From Falcatimonas sp. MSJ-15 (GTDB lineage: Bacteria > Bacillota > Clostridia > Lachnospirales > Lachnospiraceae), in NCBI RefSeq assembly GCF_018918265.1, contig NZ_JAHLQC010000001.1:186001-250000 (forward strand): 64,000 nt of DNA. The letters are read 5' to 3'. Below, one piece after another: positions 29,104 to 39,155 of this stretch. The stretch's first letter is position 1. Each line of letters begins with the position of its first letter. Position numbers and translations under genes: made by a program. Below the pieces are notes generated by a model that saw nothing but the letters and a program-made list of their open reading frames with translations, was not told the origin of the DNA and made no database searches.

Positions 29104-29107
29104 TTAT

Positions 29108-29246
29108 ATATCATATGTCGTATATTACATATCGTATATCATATATTACATATCGTATATCATATATTGCATATCGTATATCGCATATTACATATCGTAT
29201 ATCGCATATTACATATCGTATATCTATCACATATCGTATGTCGTAT
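29108..29246. repeat. ~21-bp minisatellite between convergent genes
   Basis: About six copies of a unit close to CATATCGTATATCATATATTA, with TATT/TATC/CGCATA variants, fill the space between the ATPase terminator and the argH stop. The 21-bp period keeps one frame open, giving a translatable but unlikely 7-residue repeat (YITYRIS). No ribosome site precedes it. Confidence 0.9.
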
Positions 29247-29256
29247 GTGGCATCAT

Positions 29257-30633
29257 CTATTCCTTGTCTAGGTATTCATGACAGGCTTTGATTGCAGCTT
29301 TCATTGCAGTCTCACTTGGTGCACCTTTAGTAAGTCTCTTTTCAACACATGTCTTGATTGCAATAGCTTCATAGATGTCATCTTCAAAAACAGGACTTAT
29401 AGCTTTATATTCATCAATTGAAATGTCATCTAGAGGCTTATTCTGCTCAATACAGTAGAGTACTAACTGTCCGATTATGCCATGTGCATCTCTGAATGGA
29501 ACACCTTTATTTACAAGATAATCAGCTGCATCAGTTGCATTAGTGAATCCATGTTTTGCACTTTCTTCCATATTCTTTTTGTTGAACTTAGTTGTCTTAA
29601 TCATGCCTGTGAATAATGCAATACAGCCTTTTACAGTATCGATTGCATCAAATGTAAGTTCTTTATCTTCCTGCATATCTTTGTTATATGCAAGAGGAAG
29701 TCCCTTCATTGTTGTAAGAAGTGACATAAGTGCACCATATACACGACCTGTTTTGCCACGAACGAGTTCAGCAATATCAGGATTCTTCTTCTGTGGCATT
29801 ATACTGCTTCCTGTTGAATAAGCATCATCAAGCTCGATAAAACGATATTCGTTAGAATTCCAGAGAATAATCTCTTCTGAAAAACGGCTTAAATGCATCA
29901 TAATTGTTGACATTGCACTTAATAGTTCTATTAAGTAATCTCTATCAGCAACAGAATCCATACTATTATCAGTAGCACCATAGAAATCAAGAAGAGATGC
30001 TGTATATTCTCTGTCAAGAGGATATGTTGTTCCAGCAAGAGCACCTGAACCAAGAGGACAATAGTTCATTCTATTATAGATATCTTTTAGTCTTAGGCGG
30101 TCTCTTTTAAACATCTCAAAATATGCACCTGTATGATGGGCAAGTGTTACTGGCTGTGCTTTTTGTAAGTGTGTAAATCCAGGCATAAAAGTATCGATAT
30201 TCTCTTCCATAATTTTGAGAAGAACTGTTAAAAGTTCTTTTAAGAGAGAGTCAATCTCTTTTATCTGGTTTCTTGTATACAATTTCATATCAAGTGCTAC
30301 TTGATCATTACGGCTTCTTCCGGTATGAAGTCTTTTACCTGCTTCGCCAATACGTTCTATGAGTGTAGCTTCAACAAAACTGTGAATATCTTCAGCGTTG
30401 TCATCTATTGCAAGTGTTCCATTTATAATATCTTCCTTTATTCCTGTAAGACCATCAATGATAGCTTTTTTATCTGTATCAGTAAGAATTCCCTGTTTGG
30501 CAAGCATTGTAACGTGTGCTATGCTGCCTTCAATATCTTCTTTGAAGAATTTCTGATCAAAAGATATTGATGCATTGAAGTTGTTAACAAGTTCATTAGT
30601 CTCTTTTGTGAAGCGTCCGCCCCATAGTTTCAT
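29257..30633 (-). CDS. argH: Argininosuccinate lyase
   Basis: 458 residues, full family length. Cleaves argininosuccinate to arginine and fumarate, the last step of arginine synthesis. Visible: [20 protein letters not shown] at the N-terminus, [13 protein letters not shown] near residue 103, and the fumarase/lyase signature [12 protein letters not shown] around residue 276, whose Ser is the catalytic base. It lies apart from argG (35 kb) and from argCJBD (36.6-41 kb), as a single gene just downstream of the YfhO gene on the same strand (46 bp gap), so read-through from that pair is possible. Confidence 0.97.
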   Translation of the reverse strand: MKLWGGRFTKETNELVNNFNASISFDQKFFKEDIEGSIAHVTMLAKQGILTDTDKKAIIDGLTGIKEDIINGTLAIDDNAEDIHSFVEATLIERIGEAGKRLHTGRSRNDQVALDMKLYTRNQIKEIDSLLKELLTVLLKIMEENIDTFMPGFTHLQKAQPVTLAHHTGAYFEMFKRDRLRLKDIYNRMNYCPLGSGALAGTTYPLDREYTASLLDFYGATDNSMDSVADRDYLIELLSAMSTIMMHLSRFSEEIILWNSNEYRFIELDDAYSTGSSIMPQKKNPDIAELVRGKTGRVYGALMSLLTTMKGLPLAYNKDMQEDKELTFDAIDTVKGCIALFTGMIKTTKFNKKNMEESAKHGFTNATDAADYLVNKGVPFRDAHGIIGQLVLYCIEQNKPLDDISIDEYKAISPVFEDDIYEAIAIKTCVEKRLTKGAPSETAMKAAIKACHEYLDKE

Positions 30634-30679
30634 AATAGATCCCTCTTTCTTTTATTGGTTTTCTCTGGCTGATAAGCAG

Positions 30680-33409
30680 TTAATACTGATTATTGTCTGT
30701 GTTATCAGAGAGTTTGTCATTATCTTTGTGTATGTCTTCTTTAAGTATCTTTGTATTCATGTCTGTATTCGGTTTTGTATTTGTCTTTTGCTCTATGCCT
30801 GTATTAGGCTTTGTTGTTTTTTTTGAATCTATAACAGCTTTTTCACTAGCGGTATTAGCATTTGTACTGGCTTTGGTATCTGTGATAGCAACAGCAGATT
30901 TTTTCATGAAAGGTAATGGAGAAAGCCCCATTTTTTTTCTGCTAAATACATATAAGATAAGTAGTATTATTGCTGAGATACCAGTTATGAACCATCCGAA
31001 TTCAAAGCCGCATGGAATATAATCCATAGTAATAGTATGTTCACCAGCTTCAAGATCAACTGCTATGAATGCATCTTCAAAAGAGTAGTAGTCGGCTCTC
31101 TTGCCATCAACATATACTGCCCATCCTTCATCATAAGGGATAGAAGTTATCATAGTCTGATCATTATCTGCTGTGATGGTACCTTTAATATAAGTGTCAT
31201 CAAATTTGGTGATGTTAAGTCCGCCTTCATTAAGAAGCTCTATGGCATTAATGAAAGCATCAGTATCCATTGTATATGCCATAAGTGTTATATCAGCATT
31301 ATCTTCAGCTGTTATAGTTATAGTATCAAGAGCATTGCATATACCAAGATCAACGATATGTTCTCTCTTAATGCTTTTATAATTAGTTGTCTTACCATTA
31401 CAAGTTACAGTTATCTTATCTACATCTGAATCAGTTACATATAGATATATGTTCTCATCATGGTCTGGTGTAATAGTAACTGTAGTACCGGTAGTATCAT
31501 ATTCAACAGGAGTAAATACATTAGATTCACCTGCTGCAAGCTCAAGGAATGCATTCTGTACATCAAATGGGTTCGTCATATCAGTATTCCAACTGTCATT
31601 AAGATATGATGGAACCATATATCCTAGTGGGAGAGTATACATATTCTCATATACATTAACACCACCTTCTGCATCAACAAATCTTAAAAGTTCAGATTCT
31701 GTCATAATTGACTTCGCAAGAACATATTTGGTTGACAGCATAGCAGATGTTAATGGTGTAGCACCATTATATGAATATGAATTGGTTGAATGTTCGCATC
31801 CAAGCGCACCGAGGAAAGAAGTTACTCCGGCATTGGCTGTAGATGAGAAGAGAGATACACCATTAATATGATGCCATGCAGTATCGTTCTTAGAACGGTA
31901 GCCGTCATATTTGGCAAATCTGTAAAATGAGTCATCGCTCTCCATGATATTGTTAGTAAGGTTGGTTATAGCTTCGTTATCGCTAAGATAACTTGTTCTT
32001 CCTGTTGTTGAATAACCTGTATCTTCAAGATTAAGCATACATTCGCCAATAGTTGATACAAATAGTAAGAAGATGACGAAATGTATGGCGATTTTTTTCT
32101 TTCTATATATATACATAAGGAGCATGTAGAATGCTATAAATGCACCACTTAAGTAGATAATCTTAAAGTTAAAATCATCGCTTACATAAGTCTGTTCTGA
32201 ATATAACAGGAACGCTATTGCAATCCAGAAAGCACATGTAAGCTGCTTATTAGTATAATTTTTAATATCCCTTAATGCTTCATAACACATTATTAATATA
32301 ACAAATATATATATGAATGATTGTCTGCATGGAAGTGAATTAGGATAGTGCAGACCATGCCATATATAGTTAGGAATGTTAAAATTGAATGCTGTAAGGA
32401 ATATAACAAGCATTGATGTAAAGAGAACTTTCTTTCTTGTTGTAATATTCTTATTCATTATATAGAGTGGGAAGAGAAGGAATACTGCAACACCACAATA
32501 TATATTAGGAAGATGATCAAGTCCAATGCTTACAGGAACATCCATAAGATGTCTTATTAACATCTCTGTTATTGAAAAATAATTACTTAATGATGAAGGA
32601 AAACTCATATCGCTTGATGCTGTAAGACTTAGTGCATATATCTCCGGAAAGAGAAGTACACATGAAAGTCCTCCGGCAAGAAGTGAATATCCTGCAAATT
32701 TAAGTCCTTTTTGTATAAATATCTTAAAACTTCTCTCTTCAAGCATGAAATAGAGAACGAAAAAGTATATTATTAAAAAGAGACATACCATAATTGAGAT
32801 ATAGTAGTTAGAAAGAATACAAAAGCCTAAAGATATGCTATATAAAAAGCCATTATTTTCTTTCATAAGTCTCTCGATTCCCATCATAACAATTGGGAAG
32901 ATCATAATACAGTCAAGCCACATAATATTCCAGCTGAATGCTGCAATATAAGCTGAAAGTGAATAAAATAAGCCAAAAAGTGAGATGGCGATATTCTTAG
33001 TATTATATTTTTTGGAAATATAATAACATGTTGTTACACTTGCAAGTGCCAGCTTGAGAGTAATGAATATGCTCATTATCTCAGGCAGATGATTTTGAGG
33101 CATAAGACCGAGAAACCAGTTGACAGGGCTTGAAAGGTAATATGCATATAATGCAGTGAAGTTAACACCAAGTCCGATATTCCAGGTATATGTAAGACTT
33201 TTACCATTTTTTAACTTATCCATTAATTCTGAATAAAAAGGTGCATATTGGTGATACATATCTGAACGCAGATACATCTGGTCCCCAAATGGATATATAC
33301 CTCTTGTCAGATAGATTGCAAATAATACTACAACAGGTATTATAAAAGCAATTACAAATAGTGCATTGCCTGAATATATGCTATAATCAGAGTTGTCATT
33401 TTTATTCAT
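30680..33409 (-). CDS. YfhO-family GT-C-like membrane glycosyltransferase
   Basis: 909 residues. A multi-spanning membrane part of about 12 segments occupies residues 1-450, with the short extracellular motif YPFGDQMYLRSDMYHQY near the first helix; that is typical of YfhO proteins and GT-C enzymes. An extracellular beta domain follows (about 480-790), then one more membrane segment and a long Lys/Thr/Asn-rich cytoplasmic tail of about 80 residues. In Bacillus and Listeria, YfhO-type proteins use a lipid-linked sugar made by a CsbB-type enzyme to glycosylate lipoteichoic acid. Its ATG overlaps the stop of the upstream GT2 gene in TAATG, indicating coupled translation. Confidence 0.87.
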   Translation of the reverse strand: MNKNDNSDYSIYSGNALFVIAFIIPVVVLFAIYLTRGIYPFGDQMYLRSDMYHQYAPFYSELMDKLKNGKSLTYTWNIGLGVNFTALYAYYLSSPVNWFLGLMPQNHLPEIMSIFITLKLALASVTTCYYISKKYNTKNIAISLFGLFYSLSAYIAAFSWNIMWLDCIMIFPIVMMGIERLMKENNGFLYSISLGFCILSNYYISIMVCLFLIIYFFVLYFMLEERSFKIFIQKGLKFAGYSLLAGGLSCVLLFPEIYALSLTASSDMSFPSSLSNYFSITEMLIRHLMDVPVSIGLDHLPNIYCGVAVFLLFPLYIMNKNITTRKKVLFTSMLVIFLTAFNFNIPNYIWHGLHYPNSLPCRQSFIYIFVILIMCYEALRDIKNYTNKQLTCAFWIAIAFLLYSEQTYVSDDFNFKIIYLSGAFIAFYMLLMYIYRKKKIAIHFVIFLLFVSTIGECMLNLEDTGYSTTGRTSYLSDNEAITNLTNNIMESDDSFYRFAKYDGYRSKNDTAWHHINGVSLFSSTANAGVTSFLGALGCEHSTNSYSYNGATPLTSAMLSTKYVLAKSIMTESELLRFVDAEGGVNVYENMYTLPLGYMVPSYLNDSWNTDMTNPFDVQNAFLELAAGESNVFTPVEYDTTGTTVTITPDHDENIYLYVTDSDVDKITVTCNGKTTNYKSIKREHIVDLGICNALDTITITAEDNADITLMAYTMDTDAFINAIELLNEGGLNITKFDDTYIKGTITADNDQTMITSIPYDEGWAVYVDGKRADYYSFEDAFIAVDLEAGEHTITMDYIPCGFEFGWFITGISAIILLILYVFSRKKMGLSPLPFMKKSAVAITDTKASTNANTASEKAVIDSKKTTKPNTGIEQKTNTKPNTDMNTKILKEDIHKDNDKLSDNTDNNQY

Positions 33410-34410
33410 TAGTTATCATCCTCCTTAGAAAATTTGCTACTATATGAACCATTATCTACATTAGTGGCAGATTTAATATTAGTCTCACGGGCAATAAATA
33501 TAGGTCTGTTCTTAGATTCTATGAATACTCTTGATAGATATTCTCCGATTACACCAAGTGAAAGTTCAATAATTCCACCAAGGAATAGCAGTATTATTAT
33601 AAGTGAGGCATAACCTGGTACATCAATACCAAGAATAAGTGTCTTAAAGAATATGATTATTCCATATATTATTGCAATTGCGGATATGCTAAATCCCATT
33701 ACGGATATAAAATGTAGTGGAGCGACAGAAAATGAAGTAATTCCATCGATAGCATATTTGGTGAGTCCTTTAAAACTCCATTTAGTAGTTCCAAGTGTTC
33801 TCTCTACATTATCATAAGGCAGCCATTTGGTCTTAAAACCAACCCATGAGAATATGCCTTTTGAAAATCTTTCAACTTCGGACATTGATAATACTGCTTT
33901 AACCATAGGTCTTGACATGATTCTGTAATCAACAGCACCATAAGGAAGATTGCTATTAGTGAGTCTGTTATTGACTTTATAAAAAGATTGAGAGAAGAAA
34001 CTTCTAATCTTTTTCTCACCTTTTCGATCCGTACGGCATGCTGCGACACAGTCATAACCTTCCTGTATTCCTTTTATCATATCAGGTATAAGTGCTGGTG
34101 GATGCTGAAGATCAGCGTCCATTATAATTACATAGTCGCTGTCAGAATTGCTAAGACCAGCATACATACCCGATTCTTTTCCAAAGTTCTTAGAAAAAGA
34201 TATATATTTTACATGAGAATTAGCAGATGCAAGTTCATGCATGATCTCAAGAGTCCTGTCACGACTTCCATCATCTACAAGAATATATCTGAAAGAACAG
34301 CCATCTATAGATTGAACTACCTTTTCTGTTTCAATAAAAAAACTATTTAAGACTTCCTCCTCGTTATAACAAGGAACTATTATGTCGATTGTAGTATTGA
34401 TAATAATCAC
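33409..34410 (-). CDS. CsbB/GtrB-type GT2 glycosyltransferase (undecaprenyl-phosphate sugar synthase)
   Basis: 333 residues: GT-A domain with IIVPCYNEEE at the start, DDGS (46-49) and catalytic DAD (98-100) followed by LQHP, then two C-terminal membrane segments (about 230-255 and 268-290). This architecture transfers a sugar from a nucleotide donor to undecaprenyl phosphate. GTG at 34410 puts the start a few residues before the GT2 core as in relatives; ATG at 34452 would add 14 residues and cannot be ruled out. It shares a 1-nt overlap with the YfhO gene downstream. Confidence 0.9.
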   Translation of the reverse strand: MIIINTTIDIIVPCYNEEEVLNSFFIETEKVVQSIDGCSFRYILVDDGSRDRTLEIMHELASANSHVKYISFSKNFGKESGMYAGLSNSDSDYVIIMDADLQHPPALIPDMIKGIQEGYDCVAACRTDRKGEKKIRSFFSQSFYKVNNRLTNSNLPYGAVDYRIMSRPMVKAVLSMSEVERFSKGIFSWVGFKTKWLPYDNVERTLGTTKWSFKGLTKYAIDGITSFSVAPLHFISVMGFSISAIAIIYGIIIFFKTLILGIDVPGYASLIIILLFLGGIIELSLGVIGEYLSRVFIESKNRPIFIARETNIKSATNVDNGSYSSKFSKEDDN

Positions 34411-34562
34411 CCCTGAATCTAATAAAATTATATTAATAGCGAAAAACACCATCTTGTTTATTCTACTATAAATAATTAGACTAGTAAATGATTAATTGGT
34501 ACCTTAAACTAAAAGTCTGACAGTAAAAAAGAAAAAAACATACAATTTTCACAGATAGTTTT

Positions 34563-34592
34563 TTGACACTCCATATTAGGCTGTGTTATAAT
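34563..34592 (+). promoter_or_regulatory. Promoter of the small membrane protein gene
   Basis: TTGACA (34563-34568), 18-nt spacer ending in TGT, TATAAT (34587-34592). This is near consensus, 29 bp before the coding start. Confidence 0.8.
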
Positions 34593-34620
34593 ATCTTAAT
34601 TAAATATAAAGGAGGATATA

Positions 34621-35001
34621 ATGTTAAATTTCCTTAGTAATTCATTATTCTTTCAGGCACAAGTATTTGAAGATGTATCTGATGAAGGATTTTTCCTTTG
34701 GCCAATGCTTGCATTTGTATGTCTTATATTGACATTGGTCTTTTTATTTCTTGGCATAATTAATATACAGACAGCTAAAAAAGAGTGGTCTCTTTATTTT
34801 AATGCTTATGGAAGCACTGTAAGTGAGTCTGATAGTGAATATCAGAAGAGAAAAAAAGACTTAGATACAACAAAGAAAAAAGGAATTATACTCATCATAC
34901 TTGGTATGCTTATGATAATTCTTGGAGCTCTATTTTTATATCTTGATAAATCACAGCTTGCCAAACTTAATGCATGTGCGAATACTATTATGTATATGTA
35001 G
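34621..35001 (+). CDS. Small two-helix membrane protein, unknown
   Basis: 126 residues. Two strong hydrophobic segments (about residues 27-48 and 89-108) are separated by a charged, Lys-rich middle with predicted coiled helix (SEYQKRKKDLDTTKKK). No homologous family is recognised. It is well supported as a gene: consensus promoter, AAAGGAGGA ribosome site and a terminator. It is monocistronic and convergent with argG. Confidence 0.8.
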   Translation: MLNFLSNSLFFQAQVFEDVSDEGFFLWPMLAFVCLILTLVFLFLGIINIQTAKKEWSLYFNAYGSTVSESDSEYQKRKKDLDTTKKKGIILIILGMLMIILGALFLYLDKSQLAKLNACANTIMYM

Positions 35002-35048
35002 CTATTTTAGCAGTAGAAGATAATATGTACAAATCAGGATATATAAAA

Positions 35049-35081
35049 GGAAGGCAGATATTACACTGCCTTCCTTTTTTG
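35049..35081. terminator. Bidirectional terminator, small membrane protein gene/argG
   Basis: GGAAGGCAG and CTGCCTTCC form a GC-rich 9-bp stem followed by TTTTTT on the plus strand. The minus strand has an A/T-rich flank. Confidence 0.9.
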
Positions 35082-35087
35082 CAGTAA

Positions 35088-36311
35088 CTATTTATCGTTC
35101 TTTAATTCGTTCTGTTTCATAGCTCTTACTTTCATTGAAAGACCAAATAAGTTGATGAAACCTTCAGCATCATGGTGATCATATAATTCACCTGTTGTAA
35201 AGCTTGCAAGTGATTCACTATATAATGAATATGGTGAAGTTGTTCCGGCTTTGATGATGTTACCTTTGTAAAGTTTGAATTTAACTTCACCTGTAACATA
35301 TTTTTGTGTAGATTCAACAAATGCCTGAAGTGCTTCACGAAGAGGTGTGAACCATTTTCCTTCATATACAAGGTTGGCAAATCTGTTTGATAATTCTTTT
35401 TTGCATGATAATGTATCACGATCAAGAATTAGCTCTTCAAGCTGTGTATGAGCTTCCATAAGAATTGTTCCGCCAGGTGTCTCATATACACCTCTTGATT
35501 TCATACCAACAACTCGGTTCTCAACGATATCAATAATACCAATGCCATGTTTACCACCAAGCTTGTTGAGTTCACGAAGAATATCAGAAGCTTTCATAGC
35601 TTTGCCATTTAATGTCTTTGGAACACCCTGTTCAAATGTTAATGTAACATATTCGCCTTCATCAGGAGCTTTTTCAGGAGTCTGGCTTAATACAAGAAGA
35701 TGATCGTAATTAGGTTCGTTGGCAGGACTTTCAAGTTCAAGACCTTCATGGCTTATATGCCATAAGTTACGGTCACGGCTGTAGCTTGAGTCAGCTGCAA
35801 AAGGAAGGTCTATACCATGAGCTTTACAGAATTCAATCTCATCTTCTCTTGACTGCATCTTCCATGTATCATTGCATCTCCAAGGAGCAATAATCTTAAT
35901 GTCAGGAGCAAGAGCTTTAATTGAAAGTTCAAATCTAACCTGATCATTACCTTTACCTGTAGCACCATGACAGATAGCAACAGCACCTTCTTTTCTTGCA
36001 ATCTCAACTAACTTCTTAGCGATAAGTGGTCTTGCAAATGATGTACCAAGAAGATACTTATTCTCATATACAGCATTAGCTTTAACTGTTGGAATAATAT
36101 AATCATCAACAAATTCATCAACAACATCAAGAATGTATAATTTGGCAGCACCTGAAAGCTTAGCTCTTTCGTCAAGACCTTCAAGTTCACTTTCCTGACC
36201 TACGTCTACACAACAACATATAACATCGTAGTTATATGTTTCTTTTAACCATGGAATAATAGCAGTGGTATCAAGACCACCAGAGTATGCGAGAACAACT
36301 TTTTCTTTCAT
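35088..36311 (-). CDS. argG: Argininosuccinate synthase
   Basis: 407 residues. Joins citrulline and aspartate with ATP to argininosuccinate. The N-terminal nucleotide-binding motif [11 protein letters not shown] (8-18) and [15 protein letters not shown] (about 112-126) are both family signatures. An AGGAGG site lies just before the ATG. It is transcribed away from argC across a 332-bp shared control region containing several ArgR-box-like words, so argG and argCJBD are probably repressed together by arginine. Confidence 0.98.
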   Translation of the reverse strand: MKEKVVLAYSGGLDTTAIIPWLKETYNYDVICCCVDVGQESELEGLDERAKLSGAAKLYILDVVDEFVDDYIIPTVKANAVYENKYLLGTSFARPLIAKKLVEIARKEGAVAICHGATGKGNDQVRFELSIKALAPDIKIIAPWRCNDTWKMQSREDEIEFCKAHGIDLPFAADSSYSRDRNLWHISHEGLELESPANEPNYDHLLVLSQTPEKAPDEGEYVTLTFEQGVPKTLNGKAMKASDILRELNKLGGKHGIGIIDIVENRVVGMKSRGVYETPGGTILMEAHTQLEELILDRDTLSCKKELSNRFANLVYEGKWFTPLREALQAFVESTQKYVTGEVKFKLYKGNIIKAGTTSPYSLYSESLASFTTGELYDHHDAEGFINLFGLSMKVRAMKQNELKNDK

Positions 36312-36427
36312 ATTTCAAATCCTCCTAAGTATTATATAAATGTAAAAATTTTTGTTATCTTCGTATTCGAAAAACATATCATAAATATACACCATCAAAA
36401 TGGAAAAAGCAAGTGCAAAAATGAAAA

Positions 36428-36535
36428 AATATGCATAAATATTAATTATAAAATGCATAAAATATGTATAAATCTACATTTTATGTAAAATGATGCATAT
36501 TTACTATTGCGCTTTATGCAAAACGGATGTATAAT
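36428..36535. promoter_or_regulatory. Divergent argG/argC promoters with ArgR-box-like repeats
   Basis: For argC: TTGCGC (36507-36512), 17 nt, TATAAT (36530-36535). For argG: TATAAT on the minus strand (36450-36445) with a weak -35. TGCATAAAT/TGCATAAAATATGTATA-type words resembling half-sites of the ArgR/AhrC operator recur at about 36430, 36453, 36492 and 36515. The last lies inside the argC spacer, fitting repression by arginine-bound ArgR. Confidence 0.7.
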
Positions 36536-36643
36536 TATGAAACAAAAAAACGATTGCAAGATAACTACAATGACATTATAATATGAAGTAATAATTTAAA
36601 CAATTAAAAAATTAAAGTTTTAGTATGACAAGGAGAGACGCTT

Positions 36644-37687
36644 ATGATAAAAGCAGGTATTATTGGAGCAACAGGTTATGCAGGTGCAGAGCTTGTAAGA
36701 TTGTTACTCGGACACAAAGAAGTTGAAATAAAATGGTTTGGTTCAAGAAGTTATGTAGGAGAACAGTATTCAAAGATCTATGGTAATACTTTTAAATTAG
36801 TTAATGAGGAATGTCTTGATGACAATCTTGAAGAACTGTGTGATGAAGTTGATGTTATATTTACAGCAACACCACAGGGATTTCTTGCAAGCCACATGAA
36901 TGAGAAGATTTTGTCAAAAGTTAAAGTAATTGACCTTAGTGCAGATTTTAGAATAAAAGATGTTGCTACATATGAAGAATGGTATAAGATAGAACATAAA
37001 TCTCCAGAATTCATTAAAGAGGCTGTATATGGGCTTTGTGAGATTAACAGAGAAGATATAAAAGGTAAGAGACTTGTTGCCAATCCGGGATGTTACACAA
37101 CATGTTCAATTCTCTCAATATATCCACTTATTAAAGAAGGACTTATTGATAAGGATTCAATAATAATTGATGCCAAATCAGGAACTTCAGGAGCAGGAAG
37201 AGGTGCTAAAGTTAATAATCTCTATTGTGAAGTTAATGAGAGTATTAAAGCATACGGAGTTGGAACACACAGACATACACCTGAGATAGAAGAACAGTTA
37301 GGATATGCATGTAATGATACATTAAAGGTTATATTTACACCACATCTTGTTCCTATGAATAGAGGAATTCTTGTTACAGCGTATGCGAATCTTAAAGATA
37401 AGAATGTGTCTTATGAGACAATAAGGGCTGCATATGAGAAGTATTATAAAGATGAATATTTTATAAGAATTCTTGATAAAGATGTATGTCCTGAGACAAG
37501 ATGGGTTGAAGGAAGTAATTTCTTTGATGTGAATTTCAAAATAGAACCTCGTACAGGCAGAGTAATAATGATGGGTGCGATAGATAATCTTGTAAAAGGA
37601 GCAGCAGGACAGGCAGTTCAGAATATGAATATTCTGTTTGGTTTTAAAGAAAATGAAGGATTACAGATAGTTCCAATGTTCCCATAA
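36644..37687 (+). CDS. argC: N-acetyl-gamma-glutamyl-phosphate reductase
   Basis: 347 residues. NADPH-dependent reduction of N-acetylglutamyl phosphate to the semialdehyde, third step of arginine synthesis. Rossmann motif GATGYAGAELVRLL (9-22), catalytic Cys150 in NPGCYTT, and HRHTPEIEEQL further on. AAGGAGAG-type site before ATG 36644. First gene of argCJBD. Confidence 0.98.
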   Translation: MIKAGIIGATGYAGAELVRLLLGHKEVEIKWFGSRSYVGEQYSKIYGNTFKLVNEECLDDNLEELCDEVDVIFTATPQGFLASHMNEKILSKVKVIDLSADFRIKDVATYEEWYKIEHKSPEFIKEAVYGLCEINREDIKGKRLVANPGCYTTCSILSIYPLIKEGLIDKDSIIIDAKSGTSGAGRGAKVNNLYCEVNESIKAYGVGTHRHTPEIEEQLGYACNDTLKVIFTPHLVPMNRGILVTAYANLKDKNVSYETIRAAYEKYYKDEYFIRILDKDVCPETRWVEGSNFFDVNFKIEPRTGRVIMMGAIDNLVKGAAGQAVQNMNILFGFKENEGLQIVPMFP

Positions 37688-37837
37688 GATTGGTGATATT
37701 AGCTGGGATAAAATTTATAGAAACAAATATCAGGTACTAAGCGTATTAAGAGATAATGTGCCATATAAGACTAGCAAATATATATGAAACGAATGATAGA
37801 TATAAAGCGAATGGCAGATATGAAAGGAAGAATTGAT

Positions 37838-39061
37838 ATGAATATTATAGATGGTGGAGTTACAGCGGCAAAAGGATTTAGTGCATATGGACTTCGTGCC
37901 GGAATTAAGAATAATGATAAAAAAGATATGGCGATAGTTATATCGGAAAAACCATGTGCAGCAGCGGGAACATTTACTACTAATGTAGTAAAAGCAGCAC
38001 CTGTAAAATGGGATTATAAAGTTGTCAATGAATCTGAGTATGCTCAGGCTATTGTTGTTAATTCAGGAGTAGCTAATGCATGTACCGGTGAAGAAGGATA
38101 TGGATATTGCAAGGATATGGCGAAAGCAGTAGCTGATACATTCTCACTAAAAGAAGATTCTGTACTTGTTGCTTCAACAGGTGTAATTGGAAAACAGCTT
38201 CCAATGGATATAATAACAGCCGGAATTAAAGCATTTGCAGGTAAGCCTGAGAATACGAGAGAAGCAGCAAGACTTGCAGCAGAAGCAATTATGACAACAG
38301 ATACAAAGTCAAAAGAGGTAGCAGTAACATTTGATATAGATGGAGTTACAGTAACAATTGGTGGAATGTGCAAAGGTTCAGGAATGATTCATCCTAATAT
38401 GGCAACAATGTTAGGATTTGTCACAACAGATATTGATATTGAAGATGGACTTTTAAAAAAGGCATTGAAAGAGATAGTTAATGATACTTTTAATATGATC
38501 TCAGTTGATGGGGATACATCAACGAATGATTCAGTTCTTCTTCTTGCCAATGGTATGAGCGGTAATGCGAAGATAACAAAAGAAGATGATAATTATCTCA
38601 AGTTCAAAGAAGCATTAATGTATGTTAATCGTGAACTTGCAAAGAAGATTGCAGGAGATGGAGAAGGTGCGACATGTCTTTTTGAAGTTCAGGTTGTAGG
38701 CGCTGAGTCAAAAGAGCAGGCAGTTACGTTGTCAAAATCTATTGTAACATCAAGTCTTACAAAAACAGCAATATTCGGACATGATGCTAATTGGGGAAGA
38801 ATTCTTTGTGCAATGGGATATTCAGGTGCACAGTTTGATCCGGAAAAAGTTGATATCTATTTTGAAAGTGAGAATGGAAAGCTTAAGATAGTAGAAGATG
38901 GAACATCAACCGGATATAGTGAAGAAGAAGCAACTAAGATATTAAGTTCAGAGCATGTAAAAGCAATAGCTGATGTCAAGATGGGTAATTATGAAGCAAC
39001 AGCCTATGGATGTGATCTTACATTTGATTATGTAAAGATTAATGCAGATTACAGATCATAA
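37838..39061 (+). CDS. argJ: Bifunctional ornithine acetyltransferase/N-acetylglutamate synthase
   Basis: 407 residues. Transfers acetyl from N-acetylornithine to glutamate, running the cyclic pathway; some members also use acetyl-CoA. The self-cleavage and nucleophile site is T190 in HPNMATMLGF, preceded by GMCKGSGMI. The ATG at 37838 follows GAAAGGAAG; three upstream in-frame ATGs from 37784 lie in an imperfectly repeated GATATxAAG-rich leader and lack a site. The gap from argC is 150 bp without a hairpin. Confidence 0.97.
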   Translation: MNIIDGGVTAAKGFSAYGLRAGIKNNDKKDMAIVISEKPCAAAGTFTTNVVKAAPVKWDYKVVNESEYAQAIVVNSGVANACTGEEGYGYCKDMAKAVADTFSLKEDSVLVASTGVIGKQLPMDIITAGIKAFAGKPENTREAARLAAEAIMTTDTKSKEVAVTFDIDGVTVTIGGMCKGSGMIHPNMATMLGFVTTDIDIEDGLLKKALKEIVNDTFNMISVDGDTSTNDSVLLLANGMSGNAKITKEDDNYLKFKEALMYVNRELAKKIAGDGEGATCLFEVQVVGAESKEQAVTLSKSIVTSSLTKTAIFGHDANWGRILCAMGYSGAQFDPEKVDIYFESENGKLKIVEDGTSTGYSEEEATKILSSEHVKAIADVKMGNYEATAYGCDLTFDYVKINADYRS

Positions 39062-39155
39062 TTATAATGTAAGTTCACAATATTGTGTAGAGATGTCAAA
39101 TGATATAGCTATTTAATATAAAAGAATAAATGAAATATTGAAAAGAGGCAGAAAA

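Noticed and set aside
29076-29291. 71-residue plus-strand frame with YITYRIS repeats
   Set aside because: It arises from the 21-bp minisatellite, begins inside a terminator and has no ribosome site.
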